The translations under genes and the position numbers were made by a program. From Lepas anatifera (taxonomy: Eukaryota; Arthropoda; Thecostraca; Lepadidae), in the NCBI GenBank assembly GCA_034440635.1, contig JAOTON010001703.1, forward strand, positions 1 to 64,000: a stretch of 64,000 nucleotides of DNA. Reading direction: 5' to 3'. The notes under the pieces are model-generated. The model saw nothing but the letters and a program-made list of their open reading frames with translations. It had not been told where the DNA came from and did not search any database. Positions 23,401 to 35,400 of this stretch are shown one piece after another; position 1 is the stretch's first letter, and each line of letters starts with the position of its first letter.

Positions 23401-26400
23401 AATGTATATTTCATTCAGTTGTTCCAGATGCCTCCGCACCCACGGTGCCAGACGGAGCTGGAGACGCCCCTACGCCGACGGCATTCGAAGAGTCTGGAGC
23501 CCTTCCTCCCCCAACGGGGCTCGAGGAGCCTACCGACGCCCCTCCACCGACGGTGCCAGACGGAGCTGGAGACGCTCCTACGCCGACGGCATTCGAAGAA
23601 CCTGGAGCCCTTCTTCCCCCAACGGGGCTCGAGGAGCCTACCGACGCCCCTCCACCGACGGTGCCAGACGGAGCTGGAGACGCTCCTACGCCGACGGCAT
23701 TCGAAGAGCCTGGAGCCCTTCCTCCCCCAACGGGGCTCGAGGAGCCTACCGACGCCCCTCCACCGACGGTGCCAGACGGAGCTGGAGACGCCCCTACGCC
23801 GACGGCATTCGAAGAGTCTGGAGCCCTTCCTCCCCCAACGGGGCTCGAGGAGCCTTCCGACGCCCCTCCACCGACGGTGCCAGACGGAGCTGGAGACGCC
23901 CCTACGCCGACGGCATTCGAGAAGCCTGGAGTCCTTCCTCCCCCAACGGGGCTCGAGGAGCCTACCGACGCCCCTCCACCGACGGTGCCAGACGGAGCTG
24001 GAGACGCCCCTACGCCGACGGCATTCGAGAAGCCTGGAGTCCTTCCTCCCCAAACGGGGCTCGAGGAGCCTACCGACGCCCCTCCACCGACGGTGCAAGA
24101 TGAAACTGGAGACGACCCAACGCCGACGGCATTTGAGGAGCCTGGAGCCCTTCCTCCCCCAACGGGGCTCGAGGAGCCTACCGACGCCCCTCCACCGACG
24201 TTGCCAGATGAAACTGGAGACGCCCCTACGCCGACGGCATTCGAGAAGCCTGGAGCCCTTCCTCCATCAACGGCGCTCGAGGAGCCAGCAGACGCCCCTG
24301 CACCGGCGGTGTTTGAGGAGCCTGGAGCCCTTCCAGCACCGTGTACGTTAGATGAGACTAACGAAGAGCCTTCATCCTGGTCGGGTCTAGGATTATCGGC
24401 ACTAATGGGACAAGAATGCGAGGCCTCAATACTGGAAGACATTTCCCCACTACTGAATATGTTTGCAGTGTCATCTACTCCCAAAAGATGTTCAAGTGAT
24501 GTCTGCGGCTCTACGCACCAGCTTCAGGACACGGGTGCAATGTGTGTGCTGCCAGACCCTGAGCGCTCACACACCGAGGTCTTGGATCAACAGGTGTGCG
24601 GGTCAAGTGGTGATATGGAACAAAAAACAGCCAAAAAAAGAAGAGCCCGAACAGAGAAAGACAAAATAGAGCAGTTTGCGAAGAAACATCAGGTGAAACC
24701 GGTGCCAGAAGCCTGCAAAGCAGGGTGCAGAAAAGAGTGTGACAAAATTATCAGTGAAGCACAGAGGGAGCAAATCAACCAAAGTGTGAACATTCTGAAT
24801 TATAGTGCTCGTCGGCAGTGGTACATTTCAACTGTCAAAGTGCAGCAGGTGCAGAAAAGGCGCAGCAAAAGCCAAATGGATGAAGACAAGAAGAAAAATA
24901 ACACCTACACGTGGACTCTTCCTTCAAATGGAGCTAGTATCGCTGTCTGCAGGGGGTTCTACCTGACGACCATGGGCTTTACGGAAGCAAATAAAGACGC
25001 TGTACTGGCAGCAGTGCAAGCTGGTTCCGGTGAGATGTGCAGCAGTGAGGACCAGCGCGGTCGTCAGCCGAAAGGAGCAGGTCTGGAGGAGGAGATCAAG
25101 AAGCACGTGTGGCAGTACCATCCTATAAAGCATCATTATAGGTATGAGCACGCGCCTAATCGCTACTACTTACCTGCAGACCTCACCATATCATCTATGC
25201 ACCACGACTTCATAGATCACCATGACGGAAGTTTCAAGGTTTCGTTCGAAACATACAGAAAAGTAGTTCGCAAAATGAACATCAGCTTCACTAGACTTGC
25301 GGGAGAAGAGTGCAGCAAGTGTTCCCAGCAGCTACATCATGCAGCTGATGTCCATGGGATTAAAGAGGAGGAGCCAAACTATCACGAAGAACAGTGCGAA
25401 CAGTGCGAACGTCACCAGTTGCACATCAAAGATGCCAGAGAAGCCAGGATAGCCTACCGAGAAGACGCCGACAAAGACTGGGACAAAGATACGTTGTACA
25501 TCGCCGCCGACATGATGAAGGTCTTCATGCTGCCGCAGCTTCCGCTTAAGGAGGCGCTGTTCACGCAACGGCTAGCGTGCTACAATGAAACGTTCGCGGC
25601 TCTCATGCCTTTAGGCCGAGACGAGAGGAAGCGACTTCGTTCATCTAGAGGAGATCACGGTGCGTGCGTTTTATGGCATGATGGGGAGGCAGGGAGAGGA
25701 TGCAAAGAGGTGTCGGCAGCCTTTCACCTCTACCTCACTAGTATGTGCCGTGATGTCAAGCATGTGGTTATCTGGGCAGATAACTGTGCTGCACAAAACA
25801 AGTCCTGGACGCTGCTAACCACCCTTCTAAAGACGGTACATAGCCCAGCAACTGCTACAGAGACAATCACCCTGAAGTTCTTTGAGCCAGGACACACCTC
25901 CATGGCAGCGGATGCTCTCCACCAGGCGATTTCAAAAAATCTTCGCAGACAGGGGCTCATCCAAGACTTCCAGGACTTCCAAACGGCTACCACATCCACC
26001 GGCACAACCGTACTCCTAATGAAGGGGGGCAAGAACGTTGTGGCTGCCGAGGACGGAATAAGTCACCATGCCCTTAAGGTCCTGGCCGAGAGTGGCCACC
26101 GGCCATACTTGGCGACCTTCAAAGAAATCAAAATCCAGCGAGGATCAGAGGAGCTGTTGACAAAAACATCTCTGTCTGACACCAACAGTTCCTGGACTGC
26201 TTACAAAATCATGAAGACAACATTCGATCCAGTGGAGCAGCTGGACATCGCCCAAGCTTGTCCGAACGTGGCACATGAGAGGATCCTCGGGATCGTGGAC
26301 AAGCTGGTGCCACACATGTCCTCGCACAAGCGCTTGTTTTGGCACGAGCTACAAGACAGGCTCAGCAAGGACCAGAAGGGGATGGCGAAGAAACGGCCGG

Positions 26401-29400
26401 CCGTGACGAACAAAGATGCCAACAAAAAACGAAGGCTTTAGAGCTTTCGCAGTAAATCTGTGCAGTGTTAAGTGTTGTGCACGAGTTCTTGGCCATGTAT
26501 TTTCATGTTAGTGATAGATATCGTTCGTCTTCATGAACGTGTTGGCATCTAATTTTCATCCTTTGCTTGTTTTTGGTCAATGTCTTGAAAAAAACTGTCC
26601 AAGAACTTGCTCACTCTAGCCTCATCGTGTACTTGTGCAATATATGGCTGAATTGATATGAACAGGGAGACTGCTTAAATGAATTTAAAGCCATTGAACG
26701 ATACAAAGCCGAAACGGAAAATTAAAAGTTGAATGCAATACTTGTCACTGCAGTATTTAGACTTCTGAACAATAGCCCCGGCTTTTTCGGCACCAAATAT
26801 ATTCGACAGGCGTTAAGAGTGCCTAACTGGGGTCAGACCTAATGAGACGGGCAGCAAAAATCGCACCAGCAAAAAAAAACTTTGTTGGCTATAGCCGAGC
26901 AGATACTTCTATTTCAAGATACCAAGCGGAATATGGTTCAAGCTTAAGCTGTCTGACCTAAATACGACGAAATTGCACGGTGAGTCCCCTCGCCAAAACC
27001 TTTCCGCTGTATACAAAACCTTCCGCTATATAATAAGAATGAGTTTGCATATACTTGAACCAACAAAGTCTTTGCCAATCAAGTAATCAATGGATAACTC
27101 GACACAAATCATATATGCAGACGTTAGTTTGCTCCAGTGTGAGAAACTATAAATTTAGCATTATCCATTTAATTAAATCACATGAACGTGGTGGGTTTTG
27201 TCACATCACACAACAGTGGTCAACCCGGAGCTTCCCTGAACGTAGGGGGTTTTGGCTGCCATTGACGATGTAGGGGCTTCTTCCTTTGTAATCCCTCTTT
27301 AGATCAGTGTGTCAAAACCCATTAGTGGAAATAACTCCATGAATATTTATTTTTTTGTTTTATAGATAGCATAATCAGACGCATTGCTCTCCAAGGATTC
27401 AGTTGATACCCATTTTCCACCATTTTTTATTCTCAATGTGTTGCTAAATTTAAAAAACTTTAAAGTGCTCTCCTGTAAAATTTTGTTTTCATGCAAAAGC
27501 CGACGTAGGGGGTTCTTCCTTTGTACGGCAGTACAGCCTCCTTTCTGTTGTTTCTTCTTCCTTTCGTCTACAATCAGCCAGGCGCGGCGGGTTGCGACAG
27601 CGTCGGAGCAACTACTAATTTAAATTTCTGATTGCAATTCGCTTGCCGGTCGCATGAGCATCATAATTTGCATTTCAAAAATTGCTCTAAATTAATTTTC
27701 TAAATCCTTATAGACTAGAAAATTTTACAACTAAAAAGCACACCAAGAGGAAGACTAACAATGTTTTGTCAATAACGAATACGAAACCAGCCTTTCAAAA
27801 AGCCTAAAGATGCCGCTTTTATTTACTAGATGTAAAGACAGCGATTTGGTAAGTCCACGCCGTAGACCAGCCATACAAAACAGTGTCGATGTTTGAAGGG
27901 TAACTGGATGCATTCTTGTTGCCCAAAAAATCATTTAATGAAAATGTAGAGTTTCAATGTATTCAAGTACCGGACACTTTCAGTGGAACTTAAATATCAG
28001 CGTATTTATGCCTAGGGTGTCGTAGGGTGTCGTGAGTGGATTTGGGTGTCACAGGGCGTGGACGCAGCAATGAAGGGCTGATATGGATAAAAATTATTTT
28101 CTTTGAAATGAATGGTCAATTTTCTACCATACAATGTCAAAAAATATGCTGCTTAGCATGCAAATTTCAAGATAATTGCCTTTAACAACAAGATGACCAA
28201 AAATTGTTTTTCACTATTCTCGGTACCAGAAATACAAAAACAACTTTTCAAGGACGTAAGCCTAGAAGTCATGTGCACAGATAGACTGCTTTCCAGAAAT
28301 GTATCTTTCAAAGCGGTCAGCTCACTTTTTTGGCAGCACAAGGCTAGGGTGTCTAATTTTCCACTCACCAATTTTGTGAGTGGTGGAATTTAGTGGCGGT
28401 GTTCACCTATTGGAACCTTCTCCGGTGGGGCAGGGGGCACTGAGCGTCTTGCCCGCGCCAGAATTTCGATTCAGTTGTTCCACTGAAATCGGTGGATATA
28501 AGGATGCCAGGTATAATTGGCTAGAAAAATAGAAATCGCCAGATTTTCTTGCAGAAAAGCCAAAGAAGCGAATAAGAGCCGAGTTAATCCGGCGATCTTT
28601 TAGTCGATTCTGCAGCTCTCTTTTCCAGTGGACGTTGGTAGAGGAGGCAATGGAACTGGCCTTTGTAGTAAGTATTGTTGAGAGTAAAATTAAATAGTAG
28701 TAAGTATTGTTGGAAGTGAGAGGAAAATTCAGCAAAAAATATATAAAAGTGAGTGGAAAATTCTGCTTGACTGGGTGTCGTTCTGCACCCAGCACCCCAG
28801 GTTTTGGGACACTGATTTTTAAAAACCAAATATTGAGCTTATTGTACATTTTTCAGAGAAATCATGAGTGGTTTCATTATTTTTGACTAAAAGTACGCCT
28901 AATTACACTAAATTCAAAAATTCCAACAAGGTCCAATTCCTTTTTGTTTTTTTAAAGTGGTGACGATTATGATGATTGGGCAGGGGGTCCTCAAACCTCC
29001 TAGATTGGACGGCTCAGTACCCGAGGACAGGAACGATACTCATGAGACGGTCTGCATCGATCAATTCGCCGCCATAACAAATACAGTGATGGTAAACAAG
29101 AAGCTCTGTCTTCTTTCAGTCGAGGTTATTGGCTTAAATATCAAATTACTTACTTGACCTCAGATGACCTTTCAGAGGTGATAGGTCAATTTTTAGGTGA
29201 TTTTTTATTTTATTTTCGAAAATTGGCCAGGAGTTTATGATTTTGAAATCGTTAAACTCATCCGGGATGTATGCGCTGAAAAACAGACATTTGAAATGAA
29301 ATGCTCACATTCATTTGCAATGGGAAGGCTTTGGATCTGACCTGGCCTCAGGCTAGATATGTCTTTAGTTTGTATTTTCTTCGTAGTATGTTTATCATTA

Positions 29401-32400
29401 GGATGGGGGGCTTAGGGTGCACCGACAACGTAAGTCATATGGCTTATCATTAGGATTTCATCCAAATGGTAGCAATACAAAAACGAAGTTTGCGCATTTA
29501 ATTGTGTATCTCACTATTCAACCTGGGTTTCAGATGAGAGATCTTAAAAATCCCGAATAGCAGAGTGTGTTGTAGCACTAGGTACCTTTATGACACTTGA
29601 TGATTCTTGAAAGTATTGTGTTCACACCTTAACAAATCCCAGAACGAAATATGACCAGGGCTGACTTCCTTCTCTGCGTTGCTCTCACTATGTCCTCTAA
29701 ACTTGTGTTGCGGTATTTGAGTGTGTTGGTGCGCGGCGGCAGGCGCCGACATCAGCATGCTGGAGAAGGTGCAGACGGCCGCCGAGGCCCGGGAGCTCAG
29801 TAAGGCCTGCCAGGATCTGCTGGCCGAACTGGAGGCCAGCAAGAAGCCGTATGTGTCGGCCATCATGGGTTCGTGTCTGGGCGGCGGCCTGGAGGTGAGC
29901 CGGTGTCAGCGCTGGGCGACACTCACTACCAGCAGTTGTCTGCGCCGGCCGTGATCTGTGCCGTCCTAGTGCCAATATGTGGTCCTATCGGGCATTTATG
30001 GGAGAGGCCACACAGGGTCGGGTGGTGCAGCTGACTAGCACGCGTGTTGGGCTCGATCACGCGACCTTTGCGGTGCGTTCGCGGGATCTAGCCCGCCCAG
30101 AGGTGGACTTAGGCGCAGTGCCCTAGCCCAGCTGAGTTAGTCCCCCCCTGACGCCATAGAACCTCGTAGTTACCGCGAGGATTAATTCCAAGCAGAAATA
30201 AAGCGCACAGCTTTGTTGGCGCGAAACAAGGGGTGTCGAATATTTCGAACAAGGGGTGTAAAACTAATTAATTAAATAACTATCCAGGTTGTTTGTTCCG
30301 CAAAAGTTGTATCTCAGATAATCTGAGCTCTCATTGGATGGTGCTCATTGGACCTCGTGCTAATGAAATCTCAGTAAACAATTGGTAGAAAAATTTTGCG
30401 GCTCGTCAAGGTTCCACGCTAGTTGTTTGGTATTAATTACCACTGTAGGCTTAACTTTGTGGATGTGGGATTAAAGCTTGATCGTCTAGAAAACAAAGCA
30501 GAAGGCTTGCTGACCGCGTGTGCTGTGGGCAGGTGGCGCTGGCGACGCATTACCGAGTGGCCGTGAAGAACAAGTCGTCGCTGGGCGTGCCGGAGGTGCT
30601 GCTGGGTCTGCTGCCCGGCGGTGGCGGCACTCAGCGCCTGCCTGCGCTCACCTCGGTCCCCACCGGCCTCACCATGGCCCTCACCGGCAAGGCCATGAAG
30701 GCGGACAAGGCCAAGAAGGCGGGTCTGGTGGACATGCTGGTGCAGCCGCTGGGGCCTGGACTGAAGCCCACCGATGAACGGTGAGTGCCCGCCTCAGGGT
30801 CCGTCACTTGTGGGACGTGTAAAAGAGGCGGAGGTGGGCAACTGTCCACGCGGACGCCAAGTCGCCTGCCGATGTCTGTTTACCCAAAAAAACCGCACAC
30901 TGATGACCGTGAACCCTTCGCTACGCAAGCTTCTTGTGCGCTGCCAAGTCTGAGGGGAGGGGAAGAGAGGGATAATGAACTGCAGTAGGCATCAGTCTTG
31001 AAGAGTGCGCCAAAAAAACTGGTTTCGTATTTGTTTTGTGCCAACACTCGCCTTGCGCCGGAAACAAGTTCCTCCAGAACGGTAGTGAAACGCTGCCCCC
31101 CTCGCCCTCCAATGCGTGCCATATCGTATCGTGTTAGTTGGCCGCGTAGAGAGGCTGAGAGTGAGGGAGTTTAGGATGACGCTCTGGAAACGTTTCCTTC
31201 TCCCCAGATGGTGAGTTCGGCCTGAAGTGTCATCCAGAGCTTTTGCGGCTTGCTCCACTGGAACCGCTCCCTCTGTTTGGAATCGTGATAGGGAGATGTT
31301 GCATTCCCCCTCAGAAATGTGTTTCGAGCAGCAGCTTATTGCTGAACCGTCCGGGGTACTCGTCCCTAGTGCCACCGAAATGCAGTCCACACAGACTGGC
31401 TGGAAGGATAACGTGGTCTTCCGTGGAACGAACTCACGGTGAATTTTCACGCACGCCAGTGACAGCTGCCAAAGAGAATTGCATGGATTGGTGCATTCCG
31501 TTGACAAAGAGCAGCACCAGTGAAATGTGTCTCTGTGGGCAGAACACTCGAGTACCTGGAGGAGATCGCCGTCAACACTGCCTCTCAGATTGCCAACGGC
31601 TCCCTCAAGGTTAGTTTGCCGCATGTGTGTACGTGGGAACCAAGACAAAGTGGTGGACCCAATCTGTGAACACAGTCGTCACAGTTTACCATCGATTTGT
31701 CTTTGTTAGCGTGAGTGGTGCTTGCAAGGCTTGCATCCCAATGGTGGTACCCCCGCTGTCTTTTTTGTGTCACTTTTGAAATTAAAACATACATGGACGA
31801 GTCACACTTGTGGAGCTCGTAATCAGGGTGAATCGACAAATCCAGCGTGAATCGCTCTGTGCTCTTTTGGGGTGAAGACCTTGCGTGAGAAATATATCCT
31901 CCTCGCATCTTCAGATGCCATGCGCCGACGTTTCTATTTCCCTGGTGTTCACACCTCTTGTTTCCCGCAGATCAAACGCAACCGCTCCACGATGGACAAA
32001 GTCATGTCCTTCGCGCTCAAGTACAACTTGGTCAAGGACCAGATATTCAAAAGGGCACGTGACGGCGTCATGAAGCAGACCAACGGGCTCTATCCCGCCC
32101 CCCTGAAGGTAAGGGCTCCTGGACGTCCTTTGTATTAGTGACGCTGCTGCCTTCGTGCATCTAGGCTGTAGGAGGTCACGTTCTTACTGTGCAGTGAGAA
32201 AATGCTGAATCGCTGGTCGGGGTTTGCTCTCCTGTTAGGTGCGGATATGTGCCTTCATTAAATCCAGTGAAATCGTACTCTTATGGTCACAGTAGCGTTA
32301 TACTAGCAAAATATTATGAAGTGATACGCTAATGTGAGGAGAAGCGACATTAAATTTCACAGCCTCAACTAATGCTATTCGTTTTCATGTTGATTTGATT

Positions 32401-35400
32401 TGAGCAGTGGCATTGCATTCTCTTGGTGAGACGTTGGTGTCGGATTTGGGATGTACGACCTTTTGGGGAGGCTTGCTTTACTTGCGTCGGACCATCGTCA
32501 ATGTTCGCCTTCGTCAAAGCTGTTCGCTGTGGGTGAGGATATGCTTCGAATTGGCAAGGCCATGTCCACCGGCACTCGCTCCAAATTGTCGGCCGGCCAC
32601 TGGGACGCCCGAGGTGATCGTCGTCAGGTGATATCACCAGCGCCGGTCTCGTAGTTGGTCAAGGCGTCACGGTTTAGTGGGAGGCTCCTGGATCAAAGTT
32701 TTCCTCTGCTGGTCTGTTCTTCGGCTGCATCCTACCCAAGGGACGGTAGTGCTTAAAATGGCAGAGCTCGCCTTGACATGAGACTTACGCTGGTAAAGCA
32801 GCGCCCTCTTTATCGTGAGCTCTAGCTTGATAGGCCTTTAGGTAGATCCAGCGATGACCGATGGGACGTCCGGAGGGCGCTGTCTCGTGTCACTACAGAC
32901 TGCCCATCTGACACCGGAGCTTTCCTGCAAGCCCGGCACTCACGCTTGCTGCAGGCCCGACACGTGGCCTTTTCACGGCAGCATGAATGCACTCTGGCGC
33001 TCACCGTGTTGACATTGTGGCGGCCTCAGATTCTGGAGGTGATCCGGGCCGGTCTGGATGGCGGCCCGAAGAAGGGCTACGAGGCGGAGAACATCGGCTT
33101 CGGTGACCTGGCAGTCACGCCCGAGTCGAGAGGCCTCATCGGGCTCTTCCACGGACAGACCGAGTGCAAGAAGAACCGGTTCGGCAAGCCGGCGCGCCGC
33201 TCAGAGTGAGTGCACGCACTAGCGCTTCCAGGGCGCTGCTGTTCAGGGGTGGTCTGAGGTGTTTACTGGTCAATTGTCGGCCCCAATAGGCTGGGTTCAA
33301 TTTACAAAAAAAAAATCGTGCTCATTGAGTTTGGTGCGATAGGTTCAAATGTAGCGGTTTTGTAACAAACTGTAACGCATGTGTACGTAGTTGGATTTGT
33401 TTCTGTAAATGTCAGCTGGGATGGTTGAGATCTCACCCTCTGGCCAGTGCCTGCCTCTCACTGACGCGCGCGTGTGTGTGGTAGGACAGTGGCCGTGCTG
33501 GGAGCTGGCCTCATGGGGGCTGGCATCGCTCAGGTCAGCGTCGACAAGGGCATGAAGTGCATCCTCAAGGACATGAACACACAGGGCCTGGCCCGCGGCA
33601 TCAACCAGGTGGAAGCTGGCATCAAGAAGAAAGTCAAAAGGCGATCAATCACCAGGTCAGTCATGCAGCAATCTATTATTAATGCATTTGGTGGTGCTTT
33701 TGCCCCGAGTTTTTTTTTTTGTCCTCGTTGGTGCGCAGTACATTGTAATCCACCATTGGGCTGATGTGCCCCGCTGTGCTGACGTTTGTGTTTGGTGCCC
33801 CAGTTTCGAAGGCGAGCAGTTCATGGCGAACCTGGTACCGACGCTGACCGACGCTGATCTGAGCCACGCCGACATGGTGATCGAGGCCGTGTTCGAGGAC
33901 CTGGCCATCAAGCACAAGGTGCTGCAGGCCACCGAGGCGGCCACGCCCGATCACTGCATCTTCGCCTCCAACACCTCCGCCCTGCCCATCACCAAGATCG
34001 CCGCCGTCAGCAAGCGGCCCGACAAGGTATCCCTCGTATTTCTGGTTGGCATGGTCGAGTTAGCATGTCTTGAAATGATCATATCGGCCGCGGAGTAGCG
34101 CGGCCGGCAGCGTCGCTCGGTGTCGCGGGAACTGAGGGGACGCTGACCTGTGCCTGGCCAGGTGATCGGGATGCACTACTTCTCGCCGGTCGACAAGATG
34201 CAGCTGCTGGAGATAATCACCACCGACAAGACGTCGCAGGACACGGCCGCCGCCGCCGTCGACGTCGGTCTCAGACAGGTCAGTCCGCCGCAGCTCACTT
34301 CAGACAGGTCAGGTGACCCCGGACAGGTTAGAAGGGTCAGCCGATCGTGGCTAACTGACGTGCTCTCCCAGGCACGTCAGTTAGCCCCAGAAAGCTTATT
34401 CCGTCTTTGACAGTTTATTCCGTCTCAGACTGGTCAGCCATGCTGCATCCCAGATGTGGAGCGTTTGTATCTGCAATGCCATGGTCCGGGCATTTCTAAT
34501 GTGTCTGCCCCACCCTGAACCTGGCCTATCCCACGTCTCGCTAAATCTAAAGCATATATTAGAAGAACAGATGCTTCAAGCTCTGAAACGGTAATCAAAA
34601 GAAATGGTCGTATTGTAGCAAGACATGTGGCTCGTTATTGCGGTTAACATTACTAGGTGTAGTGACTTTTCCCTGGGGCCCTCTCGGGTCCACCCCTCAG
34701 GCACCTGCCGGGTGGTTGTCTGTTAACATTACTAGGTGCAGTGACTGTTCCCTGGGGCCCTCTCGGGTTCACCCCTCAGGCACCTGCCGGGTGGTTGGCT
34801 CAGCTGTGCCTGCTCTCCAGGGTAAGGTGGTGATCACGGTGAAGGACGGACCCGGCTTCTACACCACGCGCATCCTGGCGCCGATGCTGGCCGAAAACAT
34901 CCGCGTCCTGCAGGAGGGCACCTCGCCCAAGGAGCTGGACAAGCTCACCAAGAACTACGGCTGGCCGGTGGGCATGGCCACGCTCGCCGATGAAGTCGGT
35001 ACGTCACCGCAGCAGCAACTGGCTGATGTTGCCGGTATTCTAAACGGTCTAAGGCTTTCCATTTTCCGTATTGTGTTGTGCTGTGATTCCGTCATTTTGG
35101 CATAATTTTCAGGGTTTCGCATCCAACGAATCGATTTGATTTGTATGTTTCCAGTGCTTACGCTTTCAGCTACGCTAGCATTTTAAATGTATTCACCTTC
35201 TGAATAGTTCGGATCATGCAGTGGTGTGGTCCAGTGGAGGATTTGTCTGAGAAGGCCGTTTGACGTGCAGGTCTGGATGTGGCGATGCACGTCTCCGCCG
35301 ACTTGGGTGCTGTCTTCGGCGAACGCTTCAGCGGCGGCAACGTCGAGGTCATCAAGGACATGGTCGCTGGAGGCTTCCTGGGTGAGTTGTCAGCTGTGAG

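Larger units (their letters stand above)
22201..27531 (+). mobile_element. 5.3-kb autonomous-looking DNA transposon, unplaced superfamily
   Basis: The ends form a 31-bp inverted repeat with one mismatch (CTGCCGTGCAAAGGAAGAAC... at 22201-22231; CTGCCGTACAAAGGAAGAAC... inverted at 27501-27531). TACA flanks both sides (22197-22200 and 27532-27535), a 4-bp target-site duplication. Copies of the word CGTAGGGGGTTTTGCC, partly as hairpins, lie inside both ends. A two-exon gene occupies the centre. A 4-bp duplication is known for several superfamilies (Sola, Chapaev, piggyBac with TTAA), but these TIRs match none I know. Confidence 0.82.
21291..28814. mobile_element. hAT-like DNA transposon (non-autonomous) split by a second transposon
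   Basis: ATTTTTAA is duplicated exactly at 21283-21290 and 28815-28822, an 8-bp target-site duplication. The termini are CAGTGACCCAAAAC and, inverted, CAGTGTCCCAAAAC, which fits hAT-type TIRs (CAGTG...CCAA, 8-bp duplication). Subterminal GAGTGGAAAATTC words occur at about 21325, 21359, 28717 and 28752, and inverted near 28338. Its own sequence is only 21291-22200 and 27532-28814 (about 2.2 kb) with no recognisable transposase. The rest is a nested element. Confidence 0.88.

Noticed and set aside
23411..24484. 357-codon minus-strand open frame opposite the transposase repeats
   Set aside because: It is Gly/Ser/Ala-rich low complexity that exists only because the 108-bp repeat lacks stops in all frames. 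There is no non-repeat conserved part.
21291..28814. A single 7.5-kb transposon with long subterminal repeats
   Set aside because: The 31-bp inverted repeats at 22201 and 27531 are flanked by a TACA duplication, and the motif sets change exactly there. A nested insertion fits better, though not proven.
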